Shown: positions 18,758 to 28,508, numbered from the stretch's first letter. The stretch: 64,000 nucleotides of DNA from CAWAPS01 sp963783945 (GCA_963783945.1 CAWAPS010000007.1:1-64000); one strand, 5' to 3'. Notes: generated from the sequence alone by a model not told the origin. Made by a program: numbers and translations.

Positions 18758-19230
18758 ATGAGTTCAGCCGTCATGATGGAACGAGCCGGAGTGGGAATTC
18801 CGGGCATGCCCGTGTCGAATCCGAGTGGGCTCCTGAGCGCGCCGGCGCACAGCCGACCGGCATGAATGTGTTGATGGTCCCTCGCTGCACGATGACGTTC
18901 AAGAAGTGTGCCGGAGGGATGAAGATCGTCTGCGCGTGTGAGGACAAGGTCTCGGCGACCATGCTCCAGAATCTTTGCACGATGATGCCAGGCGCCCTGT
19001 GCAGTTGCTGCTGCATGATGAACGGCATGGTCGCGTGCTGTTGCAATCTGGTCATGGCGATGTGCAAATGCGAGCCCACCGAAGACGGGGTGTGCGTCAC
19101 GTGCACGAGCGGTGATCCGGCATGCTGCGCCATGATCGAGGCCTGCTGCGCGTGCATGACCTCGATGATCAAAGCAGGTTGCACCTGCTGCCTGATGTTC
19201 AACAACACGCCGGTCTGTTGCGGCTGTTGA
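18758..19230 (+). CDS. Cysteine/methionine-rich small protein, frameshifted
   Basis: The ATG at 18758 is preceded by AAAGGAG. The first frame (MSSAVMMERAGVGIPGMPVS) breaks near 18855 and continues as PTGMNVLMVPRCTMTFKKCA to the stop at 19230, about 157 residues. The C-terminal 110 residues carry over 20 Cys in clusters (CSCCCMMNGMVACCCNL, CCAMIEACCACMTSM, AGCTCCLMFNNTPVCCGC) and many Met. Similar Cys/Met-rich proteins are, as I remember, common in planctomycetes and have no established role. Metal (Cu/Zn) binding is an inference from composition. No signal peptide is obvious. Confidence 0.75.
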
Positions 19231-19332
19231 AATGCGTTGCCGGCGTGCCGTTTGGCGCACCGGCAATCGTGGGTTAGACGTCGGCTCTGAAGCCAACGTT
19301 GTGCCGGCCCGCGCTTGTCGGATCGGCGATCC

Positions 19333-19599
19333 TCACCGACGCCGGCCACGCCGCTCCCGGTTGAACGGGGCGAGGCTCACTGGCGCGCACAGCGCCCCAA
19401 GGTCAGCGTGCGCGACACCACGCGCCTCTGTCACCGGCCGATAATACGGCGATGAACGGAGTTTCTTGATCTCCGCATCACGATTGCTCACGACCTGCGT
19501 GGTGAGGTGGCCCAGCGGCGACTCTCCCTCCGTCGTGCAGCCGAACGACGAAATGCCCCCGATCACGACCACCAAAGCGAACAGGTATCGTCGTCTCAT
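19333..19599 (-). CDS. Putative lipoprotein
   Basis: 88 residues. The N-terminus MRRRYLFALVVVIGGISSFG followed by C is a type II signal peptide with Cys21 as the lipidation site. The mature part (TTEGESPLGHLTTQVVSNRD, AEIKKLRSSPYYRPVTEAR) is short and polar with a basic tail RERRGRRR that may be out of frame. It would be anchored to a membrane. No family is recognised. Confidence 0.6.
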   Translation of the reverse strand: MRRRYLFALVVVIGGISSFGCTTEGESPLGHLTTQVVSNRDAEIKKLRSSPYYRPVTEARGVAHADLGALCAPVSLAPFNRERRGRRR

Positions 19600-20116
19600 C
19601 GGAATCCCCCCTCTCTTGGTTCGAGCAAACCGATTTTATTGATCGTTTTAATCGAGATTGATTCGCCTGGTTGTCCGCTGAAAGAAGTCAGCCGGCCGAT
19701 CGTCAAAGAATTGCGATAAGTACAGTGATGTAAAGAGTTAGGAAGATCTGCTCGACCGGTGGAACCACGCGGTCAACAGATCGATTCGGCCGACGCGGAC
19801 AACTGGGACCTCATAGAATAATGTCTATCGGAATGATGGACATTGTGTCAAGAGCCTATTTCGAATGATGCGGGAAAAACACCCGTTCGGCGCCCCCACG
19901 TTTCCGCGGGACGACAAGTCACTCACGCGCGGAATTCAAAACGCAGCTCGCCCGTGGTTCCAGCGCTTGCCGTGACTGACGATGAGATCGATCGAGTGAC
20001 CCGTACCAACGAGACAGAAAAGCGGATGCGCTCGGCTGTCCGTGGCGTGCCCGATCCGGCGGGATTATATTTGCCTGACCAGATCGAGGCCAAAGAACGC
20101 GGCGAGGTGACCAAGG
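19600..20116. other. Intergenic region, no supported gene
   Basis: Noticeably AT-richer at 19620-19740 (TTTTATTGATCGTTTTAATC), which could hold promoters for the divergent lipoprotein and the downstream gene. No definite boxes are assigned. Frames over 19843-20110 show no family motif. Confidence 0.4.
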
Positions 20117-21069
20117 ATGCACGGTCCGATCGACGACCAGATCATCGCACTCTATTGCGGTCTGGTTCCCGCGCCGGCGGCACTTGCGATGCTCCAACGG
20201 CTAATTGCCCAGAACGACTCGCCGGGGATCGCCGCCGTCTTGGCGGAAGCCTACCTCACTTCGGGCCCGGAGATTCATCAGGACCGGGATCTTCGCACGC
20301 GCGTCATCGAGCGACTTGCGCGGGCCCCGGCGGCCGGGCGGCCCAGCGTACTGGCTCGCTTTGTCGCCGAGGAGGTTGCCGCGATCGCGAATTCCACCGT
20401 CGGGACGATCAGGACCTCCGACCTCGGCGTTAACGAATCTTGTCATTGGCTGCGCGACAACCCCGAGCACCTCGAGCGGGCCCGTCTGCGGGAGAGGATC
20501 TTCCAGCGAAGGACCGAGACTCCCGTCCAGCTCTTGGAATTGGTGTACCTCGCCTTCTTGAGGCTCGACGTCGAAACGCTCGCCCGTCTGGCCGACGACC
20601 CGGCACTTCTCGCGTCGCGCGGGCCGTGCTTCCGTGATTTCGAAAGTAAAGAAGGTCGTCGCTAGCCGTTACTGCTGCCTTGGGCCTAGGTGCACGTGCG
20701 GGGACGTCGGAACTCCGCTCGATCGATCGCATTCTCCTCCATGTATTGGACAAGGTCAACCGCGGCGAGCCGACTGCAGACGAGATTAGGCTGCTCTGCA
20801 GTTCCTTGAGGGACCTTCGCCAAACTCGATCGTTCTCTGTTGGGGACGAACTCCGGCCGAAACTGGCTGCAGCGATAGCGCGGCCGATCGGGAAGGGCGA
20901 TGAGTTCCTCCGGACAAGCTCCACAGCCGACGGGAACCTTGAAAGCAGGCTGGAGTGGACGAGGGCTTGGGTGAAGGAACTCGACTCTAGCGTCAGCATC
21001 TTGTCCGCCGAAGGAAACGCCGAACCGCGCGCGCCGCGACCCCAGTCGGTCGCCCCCATGTTAGCATGA
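20117..21069 (+). CDS. Hypothetical helical protein upstream of subtilase, frameshifted
   Basis: The ATG at 20117 follows GAGGTGACCAAGG. The first part (MHGPIDDQIIALYCGLVPAP, LLELVYLAFLRLDVETLARL) is open to about 20620, then indels around 20625-20660 lead into SKVKKVVAS and the frame ARAGTSELRSIDRILLHVLD, ending at 21069. Joined length is about 315 residues, rich in alpha helix with no membrane segment. It ends 10 nt before the protease gene, and its stop region supplies GAGG, the ribosome site of that gene, so the two are coupled. No family is recognised. It may be a regulator or partner of the protease. Confidence 0.55.
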
Positions 21070-21079
21070 GGTTCCGATA

Positions 21080-22444
21080 ATGACCCCGCCTCATGATCCC
21101 AAGGTTTCACCCGCCTTCCAGCCGTTCCTCGCCGACAGCGGCCCGGAGAACAAGCGCGACGCGATCGTCGTGTACAAAGCCCCGCCGCTGGAGGGCTTGC
21201 CGGTCCGGGGGCGTTTACGGGTGCTCAAGCAGCGAATGGCCTCGATCAAGGCGCATGCCGCCGCCCAGAGGGAGATTCACGCCCAGCTCGAGCAAGGCTA
21301 TCGCAAGGAAGGCGCCAAACGGATGGATGTTAAGCAGCCCTTATCGATGGTGCCGATTGGGTCCAGCGCCCTGCCAGTCGCGGCAGTCGAGGTCACGCGC
21401 AAGACCCTCCCGGCCCTGGCCGAGCGGCCGGAAGTCGTCGCGATCCTGCCCAACCAGCACATCCACTTGATCCGGCCAAAGGAGGTCGAGTATACGAAGC
21501 TGGTCCGGCAGGAGGCCCGGGACGGGCTGACCTGGGGCCTTAAGCAGCTCGGCATTCCAGAGGTCTGGAAAACGACCAAGGGCGAGGATATCAACGTCGC
21601 AGTACTCGACACCGGTGTCCATGGCGACCATCCTGCGCTCGCCGGCCGGGTCAAGGAATTTGTTTTGATCGACCCGCTTGGGCGACGGATCGAGTCGAAC
21701 CCGACGTTCGATGCCGGGCGGCACGGCACCCACGTCTGCGGCACGATCGCCGGCGGGACGACCAGCGAGGGCGTTGCAATCGGCGTCGCACCGGCGGCCA
21801 ACCTTCTCGTCGCCGGCGTCCTCATCGGCGACTCGACGGTGCGCACTCTCCTCGAAGGGCTGTCGTGGGCCGTCGAAAAGGGCGCCGACGTCATCAATAT
21901 GTCCCTGGGGTTCAGCTATTATGAACCACTCTTCGCCGAGGTCTTCGACATTCTCATTAACCACTACGGCATCCTGCCCGTAGTCGCCATCGGCAACGAG
22001 AACCACGGCAATAGCAGCTCGCCGGGCAATGCCTATAACGCCTTCTCCGTTGGAGCGGCCGAGAAGGTTCCGCGAAGGCGAGACCTGGAGGTCGCCACAT
22101 TCAGTTGCGGGGCGAGCTTGGTCTTTCCCGGTGACCAAAAAAACGCCTTGGTGCACAAGCCCGACGTCGTGGCACCCGGCGTGCAAGTCTATTCGTGTAT
22201 TCCACCGGTGCAGCGGAACGAGGGGACTTTCGAGTATAATTACATGGACGGCACGTCGATGGCGACACCTCACGTCGCCGGCTGCGCTGCCTTACTCATG
22301 GCCGCGCGGCCCGACGCGCCGCTGGAGGAGATTGTCCGGGCATTGAAGGACGCAGCCGCTCATCCCGGAGGTGCATCTCTCCGACCCGATAATCGTTGGG
22401 GATTCGGCCTGGTCCGACCGGCCGCGGCCCTCGCGGCCCTCTAA
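21080..22444 (+). CDS. Subtilisin-like serine protease (S8)
   Basis: 454 residues, intact. The catalytic triad is Asp177 (VAVLDTGVHGDHP), His215 (GRHGTHVCG) and Ser393 (GTSMATPHVAG), with oxyanion Asn306 (AIGNENHG). Residues 85-135 look like an I9-type inhibitory prodomain (LPALAERPEVVAILPNQHIH). No signal peptide is present, so it may act inside the cell or leave by another route. The upstream gene ends 10 nt before it, and a small propeptide-like gene follows after 23 nt. A protease encoded together with an inhibitor-like protein suggests a controlled, perhaps stress- or defence-related activity; that is inference. Confidence 0.9.
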   Translation: MTPPHDPKVSPAFQPFLADSGPENKRDAIVVYKAPPLEGLPVRGRLRVLKQRMASIKAHAAAQREIHAQLEQGYRKEGAKRMDVKQPLSMVPIGSSALPVAAVEVTRKTLPALAERPEVVAILPNQHIHLIRPKEVEYTKLVRQEARDGLTWGLKQLGIPEVWKTTKGEDINVAVLDTGVHGDHPALAGRVKEFVLIDPLGRRIESNPTFDAGRHGTHVCGTIAGGTTSEGVAIGVAPAANLLVAGVLIGDSTVRTLLEGLSWAVEKGADVINMSLGFSYYEPLFAEVFDILINHYGILPVVAIGNENHGNSSSPGNAYNAFSVGAAEKVPRRRDLEVATFSCGASLVFPGDQKNALVHKPDVVAPGVQVYSCIPPVQRNEGTFEYNYMDGTSMATPHVAGCAALLMAARPDAPLEEIVRALKDAAAHPGGASLRPDNRWGFGLVRPAAALAAL

Positions 22445-22467
22445 ATGAACCGTAGCGAGCCCGTGGT

Positions 22468-22856
22468 ATGCCTGCTCAATCGAGCAAACCGCCGATCCCG
22501 AAGATTAGCCCGGAGTTCGCCCGGCGACTGGCCCGCCTCGCGCCCGATTCGATGGCTCGCGCCGTCGTCCTGCTCGACACCGGCCCGTGCCAGCCACGGT
22601 TCCCGGTCGCCGCTCAAAGGCGACGAGGAAGACGATTGCCAACTCGATCCAGGCTAGTGCCGGAGGGGCTCTGGTCGGGCTCGATCGCGTGCTCGAGCGT
22701 TTAGGCGGCCGCCGCCTGGCGGCGGGCCCCGACGCTTTTGGGTCCATCGCCGTCGAGGCGCCCGCGTCTGCCTTGTTGGTTCTGGCAGGCTCGAAGCATG
22801 TTCGGGCGATTTTGGAAGATCAACCCGTATCCCTCATGCGTGACCTGGATCGGTAA
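22468..22856 (+). CDS. Propeptide/I9-inhibitor-like partner of the subtilase, frameshifted
   Basis: The ATG at 22468 lies 23 nt after the protease stop. The first frame (KISPEFARRLARLAPDSMAR, AVVLLDTG) shifts near 22590 into SKATRKTIANSIQASAGG, LVGLDRVLERLGGRRLA, VEAPASALLVLAGSKHVRA, ILEDQPVSLMRDLDR. Joined length is about 129 residues. Its ending repeats the logic of the subtilase prodomain (hydrophobic beta strand, then VRAILEDQPV against EVVAILPNQHI). A free-standing chaperone-inhibitor of the protease is the best guess. Confidence 0.6.
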
Positions 22857-23078
22857 TCGGCCAGCGCGCGGGTCAGTCGCTCCCGTGTGCACCCGATTAA
22901 TCGGCTTCAAGTGCTATCCACGACCGGTAGAAGAACATGATCGACCGGTCGCTTGCGGAGTGCGCCGCAATTTCGGAAGACACCGCGCTTGACTCCCCCA
23001 TCCAAAACGCGGTTAGATAAGAGGACCTCCGTGCGATCGCCTCCCGCCAATCCATCCTCCGTGAAGAGGGTCCCACCC

Positions 23079-24404
23079 ATGCGCTCGCTCCCGCGCCGAG
23101 AGTTTTTCGCAGACACGGCCAAGATAGCCGCGGCGATGGCCGCCATTCCGGCAGCGAAGGCCGTTGCGGCCCCCGACGACGGCGATGGCAATACCAAGCC
23201 GGCCGGGCCGAATGACACCGTGCGGATGGCGGTCGTCGGCGTCAACGGCCGGGGCAAGGACCACATCGCCGGCTGGAGCCATCTCAAGGACGTGAAGATC
23301 ACGACGATCTGCGACGTCGACCTCCGCGCGGCTGCCCGCGGCGCCAAGACGGTCGAACGAAACTCCAAGTCGGCGCCCAAGATCGTCCAAGACATTCGCC
23401 GCTTGCTCGAAGACAAGACGATTGACGCCATCTCGATCGCCACGCCCAACCACTGGCACGCCTTGGCGACGATCTGGGCATGCCAGGCGGGCAAGGACGT
23501 CTATGTCGAAAAGCCCGTCAGCCACAACGTGAGCGAAGGCAGGCGGATGGTTGAAGCCGCGCGAAAACACGAGCGCATCGTCCAGACCGGCACTCAGTGC
23601 CGCAGCCACAAGGGCATTCAGGACGCCGTCGCGTTTCTGCGATCGGGCAAGCTCGGCCAGATCTACATGGCCAAGGGGCTGTGCTACAAGCCGCGCGGCT
23701 CGATCGGGCATGCGGCAGACTGCCCGCCTCCGGCTGAAGTCGACTACAACGTCTGGCTCGGGCCGGCGCCTGAGCGATCATTCAACCCAAATCGCTTCCA
23801 CTACAACTGGCACTGGCACTGGGATTACGGCAACGGCGACCTTGGCAACCAAGGCATCCACCAGATGGACCTCGCCCGTTGGGGCTTGGGCAAGAACGAA
23901 TTTCCCAAAGCGGTGGTGGCCTCCGGCGGCCGATATGGCTACTCCGATGACGGCCAGACTCCCAACACGCTCCACGTAGGATTCGAGTTCGACGATTGCG
24001 AGCTTCAGTTCGAGGTGCGCGGGCTTCTGACCAACGATGAGGCCAAGGTCAAGATCGGCGACATCTTCTACGGGTCAGAGGGCGTCCTCGCGATCTCGAG
24101 CTACACCGACTGGCAATCGTTCCTGGGGCCGAAGCTCGAGAAAGGCCCCGGCGGCTCAGGCGGCGGCGACCATTTCGCCAACTTCATCAAGGCCCTCAAG
24201 GCGCGTGACTCCAAGATCCTGGCGGCCGATATCGAAGAAGGGCATCTTTCGAGCGCGTACTGTCACCTGGGTAACATCGCCTACCGGCTCGGCCGCAAGT
24301 TGCGGATCCACCCCTCGACCGAGTCCTTCGAAGGCGATTCCGAGGCCGATGCGATGCTCACACGCGAATATCGGACGCCCTTTGTGGTGCCGGCGAAAGT
24401 CTAA
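23079..24404 (+). CDS. Gfo/Idh/MocA-family oxidoreductase, Tat-exported
   Basis: 441 residues, intact. The ATG at 23079 puts a Tat-type signal first (LPRREFFADTAKIAAAMAAI, PAAKA). The Rossmann domain has VRMAVVGVNGRGKDHI and the family EKP motif (VYVEKPVSHN, Lys145). The C-terminal domain contains the long planctomycete-style insert HYNWHWHWDYGNGDLGNQG with IHQMDLARWGLG. It probably oxidises or epimerises a sugar or polyol with NAD(P) in the periplasm. Substrate unknown. Such Tat-secreted paralogs are numerous in planctomycetes. It stands alone, so no pathway can be read from neighbours. Confidence 0.9.
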   Translation: MRSLPRREFFADTAKIAAAMAAIPAAKAVAAPDDGDGNTKPAGPNDTVRMAVVGVNGRGKDHIAGWSHLKDVKITTICDVDLRAAARGAKTVERNSKSAPKIVQDIRRLLEDKTIDAISIATPNHWHALATIWACQAGKDVYVEKPVSHNVSEGRRMVEAARKHERIVQTGTQCRSHKGIQDAVAFLRSGKLGQIYMAKGLCYKPRGSIGHAADCPPPAEVDYNVWLGPAPERSFNPNRFHYNWHWHWDYGNGDLGNQGIHQMDLARWGLGKNEFPKAVVASGGRYGYSDDGQTPNTLHVGFEFDDCELQFEVRGLLTNDEAKVKIGDIFYGSEGVLAISSYTDWQSFLGPKLEKGPGGSGGGDHFANFIKALKARDSKILAADIEEGHLSSAYCHLGNIAYRLGRKLRIHPSTESFEGDSEADAMLTREYRTPFVVPAKV

Positions 24405-24555
24405 GCAGCGCTGCTCACGAAGCAATGTCGGGCGCAGGATCTCCAGACCCCGCCCTCTTGAAAGGAATGTTGGGCGCCGGTCTCCAGACCCCGCCCTGCT
24501 CACTGAGATCTGTTGCCGCAAGGGCGCCCAACTCCGACTTTCAAGGAGGAATGTC

Positions 24556-25056
24556 ATGAAGCGTCCGCGGTTCGCGATCGCCGGACTGATGGCTGCGGTC
24601 GCGGCGGTCGCCATCAACCTTGCGGTGATTCGGTCACGACCAAACTTCTTCTTTGCCTGCGGCGTCATGCCGATGGCGAGCATTCTCGTGCTGCTTGCAT
24701 TGGTTTCCGCCCCGAAGTTCGTCCGAGGGGGTTGGCTATCCCCTTCCGCCCTCGGATTCCAATCGTTCGGCTGGCTGGCGGTGTTCGGCTTCATCGCCTG
24801 CCTTTGTCTCGCGCCGAGCGCGCTGCTCGGCTATTCGAGACTGTTTGGTCCATACTTGAGTCTGTTCTTCGCCCCTCTGATGCGAGGTGTGTCGCGATCA
24901 GGCGCGAATGCCTTCGAATTCGCCGCCTGTACCGTGATCTTCACGCTACCAGAGCTGGTCATCGCTCTGTTCGGCGGTTGTCTGCTCGCAAGCTGGAAAT
25001 TGCGTTTCGGGTTAAAAGAGGCGCAGTGCTCTCAAGTGACGGAACTCATCCAGTAG
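24556..25056 (+). CDS. Four-TM membrane protein, paralog 1
   Basis: 166 residues, intact, with AAGGAGGA 5 nt before the ATG. Hydrophobic segments: FAIAGLMAAVAAVAINLAVI, GVMPMASILVLLALV, LAVFGFIACLCLAPSALLG and VIFTLPELVIALFGGCLLAS. Start of the form MKRPRFAIAGLM. It is a tandem paralog of the next gene. No family function is recognised; the MK-R-x-(F/K)-(A/P)-IAGLM start is common in planctomycete membrane proteins. Confidence 0.75.
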   Translation: MKRPRFAIAGLMAAVAAVAINLAVIRSRPNFFFACGVMPMASILVLLALVSAPKFVRGGWLSPSALGFQSFGWLAVFGFIACLCLAPSALLGYSRLFGPYLSLFFAPLMRGVSRSGANAFEFAACTVIFTLPELVIALFGGCLLASWKLRFGLKEAQCSQVTELIQ

Positions 25057-25120
25057 GACCGACCGGGCAGCCGCTCCGGTCGGAATGTGGTGGCGCAGCT
25101 CGAGTCAAAGGAGTAATGTC

Positions 25121-25695
25121 ATGAAGAGAGCGAAGTTTCCGATCGCCGGTTTGATGGCTGTCGTCGCGGCGATCGCTCTCAATCTGGCGGTCATTCGGTC
25201 GTTCGATCAGACCAAGACCGATTCCCTTCCGCACCTATTTTTCGCCTGCGGCGTGATGCCGATGGCGAGCATCCTGTTCCTGGTCGCCTTGCTCTCGGCC
25301 CCGAGCCTGCTGCGTGGGGGCTGCTTCTCCTCGTTTGCCCTTGGCTTCGAGGCATTGGGTTGGATGGCGGTCTTCGCGTTCGTCACGATCTATTCGATCG
25401 TGCCTTCGGCACTTCTGACCTTCACCGATTGGACCGGTAAATGGACGAGACCGGTCCTCATTCCGCTGTTTGAAGGCTCGCCGATGTGGGTTCAACTTTC
25501 GGCCGAGCTCGGATGCGGGGCCGTTCTGTTTTCGCTACCGGAGGTAGCGATCGCGCTCTTCGGAGGATGGCTGGCTCGACCGTCGGGATTACGCTCCACT
25601 TCGAACGAAGGAGCGTGCAGGACCCGGCCGCGGATGCGGCCAAGATGTCGAGTGAGGCCGTCACGGCCAAGCCGGCGCTGCTCGAATGGCAATGA
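25121..25695 (+). CDS. Four-TM membrane protein, paralog 2, frameshifted near its end
   Basis: The ATG at 25121 is preceded by AAAGGAG. The layout matches paralog 1: KFPIAGLMAVVAAIALNLAV, FFACGVMPMASILFLVALL, WMAVFAFVTIYSIVPSALL, VLFSLPEVAIALFGGWLA. At about 25575 the frame shifts to VGITLHFERRSVQDPAAD and ends at 25695 with a 30-residue cytoplasmic tail. The upstream leaders of both paralogs are alike, so a local tandem duplication made the pair. The last 10 nt overlap the GNAT gene. Confidence 0.7.
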
Positions 25696-26306
25696 TTGTG
25701 CTATCCGAACTCCACTCGCCGCGACTGATCCTCCGCCGCTTGACGGGCGACGATCTCGGCGTCTTGTGTGCCTATCGGCCCCTGCCGGAAGTTGCACGAT
25801 TCCAGTCCTGGGACACTTTCGGACCGGAGGATGCCGCAGCGCTTCTCAGGGAACAGTCATGCCGCGAACCGAACATCCCGGGCACCTGGCTCCAGCTCGC
25901 GATCATCTTGCGCGACAGCGGTGCGATGATCGGTGACTGCGGGATGCACTTCCCGCAAGACCATCCGCGACAGATGGAGCTCGGCATCACACTGGCGCCG
26001 TCGCATTGGGGGCGCGGCTACGCGAGCGAAGCGCTCTCGACCGTGATCGACTTTGCATTCACCGCGCTCGAGAAGCATCGAATCACGGCCGTGACGGACG
26101 CCGAGAACGCCGCTGCGGCGGCACTGTTCCATCGCCTGGGATTCCGCTGCGAAGGGCATTTCATAGAGAACGTGTGGTTCAAGGGGCGATGGGCATCTGA
26201 ATTCGCGTTCGCCTTGCTTCGCTCCGAGTGGGAGCAGCAAACGGCCAGGCGAGGCACGATCTCGGGAGAATCACTTCGCCATCCATCGCACCTGGGTCTT
26301 GGATAA
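25686..26306 (+). CDS. GNAT acetyltransferase, RimJ/RimL type
   Basis: 206 residues, intact. An N-terminal strand LHSPRLILRRLTGDDLGVLC is followed by the acetyl-CoA loop region GITLAPSHWGRGYASEALST (Q/R-x-x-G-x-G/A type) and ENAAAAALFHRLGFRCEGHF, then ENVWFKGRW. This is the arrangement of the RimJ/RimL branch, which acetylates N-terminal amino groups of proteins or small-molecule amines. The ATG at 25686 or the one at 25692 could start it; it overlaps the preceding gene by 10 nt. The C-terminal 20 residues are not conserved-looking. Substrate unknown. Confidence 0.85.
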   Translation: MAMIVLSELHSPRLILRRLTGDDLGVLCAYRPLPEVARFQSWDTFGPEDAAALLREQSCREPNIPGTWLQLAIILRDSGAMIGDCGMHFPQDHPRQMELGITLAPSHWGRGYASEALSTVIDFAFTALEKHRITAVTDAENAAAAALFHRLGFRCEGHFIENVWFKGRWASEFAFALLRSEWEQQTARRGTISGESLRHPSHLGLG

Positions 26307-26452
26307 CACCCACTTGAGCTCGTGCGAGCCCGTCCAGGTAATATCAGTGAAGGCCACCAGCAAGCTCTCGAGCCCGGTCAGGTTCTTCAGATGCTCCACG
26401 CTCGAGACAGTCGGCGGCCAAGATTCGGTCATTGCGACCAGTATCGACCCTG

Positions 26453-27519
26453 TCAGATGCCGGTCGATTCGTTTAATTCGGCCGGCCCATTTCGCTCGGG
26501 CTCAGGAGGCGGCTTTTCATGGAAGACGCCGATCTTGCGGTATTTCTCGTAACGGCTGTGACACAAGTCGATCGGTCGGGAATCTCCTTGAGCTGGCGGA
26601 TGGAGTGGATCGAGGAAGGTCTTCAAGCTGGCGGCGGCCTCGCGGTGGTCGCGATGGGCGCCGCCGGCGGGCTCGGCGATGATCTCGTCGATGATGCCGA
26701 AGCGGAGCAGGTCGCGGCTGGTCAACTTGAGCGCGGCCGCCGCCTTGGGGGCGTGCTCGCTTCCTTTCCACAGGATCGAGGCGCAGCCTTCGGGGCTGAT
26801 CACCGAGTAATAGGTGAATTCGAGCATGGCCAGCCGGTCGCCGATGCCGATTCCCAGCGCTCCGCCGGAGCCGCCCTCGCCGATCACGACGCCGACGATC
26901 GGGCGTGCGGATCTGGCTCATCGCCATCAGGTTCTCGGCGATGATCGCGGCCTGGCCACGTTCCTCGGCGGCGATCCCCGGATAGGCGCCCGGCGTATCG
27001 ATGAAGGAGATGATCGGCAGGCCGAATTTCTCGGCGAGCCGCATCTTGACGAGTGCCTTGCGATAGCCCTCGGGGTGAGCACAGCCGAAGTTGCATTTCT
27101 TGCGCTCGGCGAGGTTTTTGCCCTTTTGATGGCCGATGAACATGACCTTGATGTCGTCGAGGTGGGCCAGTCCGGTGACGATCGCCTTGTCGTCGCCCAA
27201 GGCGCGGTCGCCGTGCAGCTCGAGGAACTGCTCGAAGATCAGCTCGATGTAGTCGCGAGTTTGCGGCCGCTGCGGGTGGCGCGAGACCTGGACGATCTGC
27301 CAGGGCTCGAGGTGAGAGTAGATTTCGCGCTTCAGCGCAGCCAGCTCGCGCCTGAGCCGGCGGATCTGTTCGGCGATCTTGGGCAGAATCCCCGCCGGCG
27401 CGGTTCTTGGCGTAGTGTGCCTCCAGCTCTGAGAGGCGTGCTTCCATCTCGTAGATCGGGGTCTCGAACGGCAGCCGCGGTTCAGACGGACTGCGGGACG
27501 GCGGGGGGTCCTGGGCCAT
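26453..27519 (-). CDS. accA: Acetyl-CoA carboxylase carboxyltransferase subunit alpha, frameshifted
   Basis: AccA transfers the carboxyl group from carboxybiotin to acetyl-CoA, together with AccD, in fatty-acid synthesis. The start (27519) gives FETPIYEMEARLSELEAHYA; one extra G near 27395 shifts to the frame with QTRDYIELIFEQFLELHGDR, VTGLAHLDDIKVMFIGHQKG, CAHPEGYRKALVKMRLAEKF and FIDTPGAYPGIAAEERGQ. One extra C near 26905 shifts to VIGEGGSGGALGIGIGDRLA, PEGCASILWK and AAALKLTSRDLLRFGIIDEI. All expected blocks are present at full length (about 350 residues), so both breaks are very probably sequence errors in an essential gene. It lies 90 nt downstream of a protein kinase gene on the same strand. 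Confidence 0.92.
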
Positions 27520-27609
27520 GCCTTGGCTTCTCGAATTGGCGTTTGACTTGCGGAAGGAAGCGTCTGTGCGCGACGCTGGCACTCAAGGAAACGCGCGGGC
27601 CGGGCGTTC

Positions 27610-28508
27610 TTACGTCATCGCGCCGTCGCGTTCCGCGAGTGGGTCGGGGTCGTCCTGAAAGATCCGAATCGTCCGGAACCGGCTCAGCACCTCGTGGAGG
27701 CTCGCAATACCGATCTGCGGGCTTCTTGCAGATCATCTTCAGGACCATGTCATTGTATTCGGGCGTCACCAGCTTGTTATGCGTCGTCAGCGGAAGCGGC
27801 CGCTCGGCCAGGTGTTTCTCGAGCAGCTCCTGCGACGAATTCGCGCGAAACGGTGGCCGGCTGCAAGCTAATTCATAGCAAGTGATTCCGAAGCTGTAAA
27901 TATCCGCCAGCGGCGTCGGCGAATCGCAGCGGATCTGTTCGGGTGACATGTACGTCTTCGTTCCCTGCCGCGGGATCCGCCCCTCGAACATCTTCATCAG
28001 GCCGACCGCCATCGCGCCTCGCCAGCGCATAGTCGATCACCCGAACCTCGCCCGACTTGTTGTACAAGATGTTCTCGGGCTTCACGTCACGATGCACCCA
28101 GCCGCGATCATGCATGTATGCAAGCGCCGACCCCGCCTGCTGGATGATCCGATGCAAATTCTTCTTGGGCATCGGGTAAATGCTGGGTCGAGCAATCGGC
28201 ATCTTGAGATGAAGGCCCGTGAAAAGCTCCATCACGAAAAAAGGCTGAAGGGGATCCTTGACGAGCTCGTAGACCCGGATCAGGTTCGCATGCCGAAGCT
28301 CCATTCCAAGCTTGGCTTCATGCATGAATGCTTTGTAGTCTTCTCTTTCTTCGGCGCGCGAGGCGAGCAGTTGTTTGAGGGCGAACCGTTTCTGTGTGCC
28401 CTCTTTGAGCACTTCCATGACGACGGACGTGGCACCGGGATGGATGGTCCGGACGTAGCGATAGTCGCCAATTCGATCGTCGCTGATCGCGTTGATCTCA
28501 GTCGCCAA
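27610..28508 (-). CDS. Soluble Ser/Thr protein kinase, frameshifted
   Basis: About 300 residues with no membrane anchor or sensor domain. The ATP-binding Lys is in KRFALKQLLAS, the αC region in FMHEAKLGMELRHANLIRVY, and the catalytic loop is HRDVKPENILYN. The metal-binding motif is DYA (VRVIDYALAR) in place of DFG, still with the essential Asp. The frame moves near 28015 to PRQGTKTYMSPEQIRCDSP and DIYSFGITCYELACSRPPF, and again near 27690 to SLHEVLSRFRTIRIFQDDPD, ending GAMT at 27610. Small free kinases of this kind are numerous in planctomycetes. Targets unknown. It is encoded upstream of accA with a 90-nt gap, perhaps in one transcript. Confidence 0.88.

Noticed and set aside
21341..22273. 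310-codon minus-strand frame opposite the subtilase
   Set aside because: The plus strand has an intact catalytic triad; the minus frame is a GC-skew shadow.
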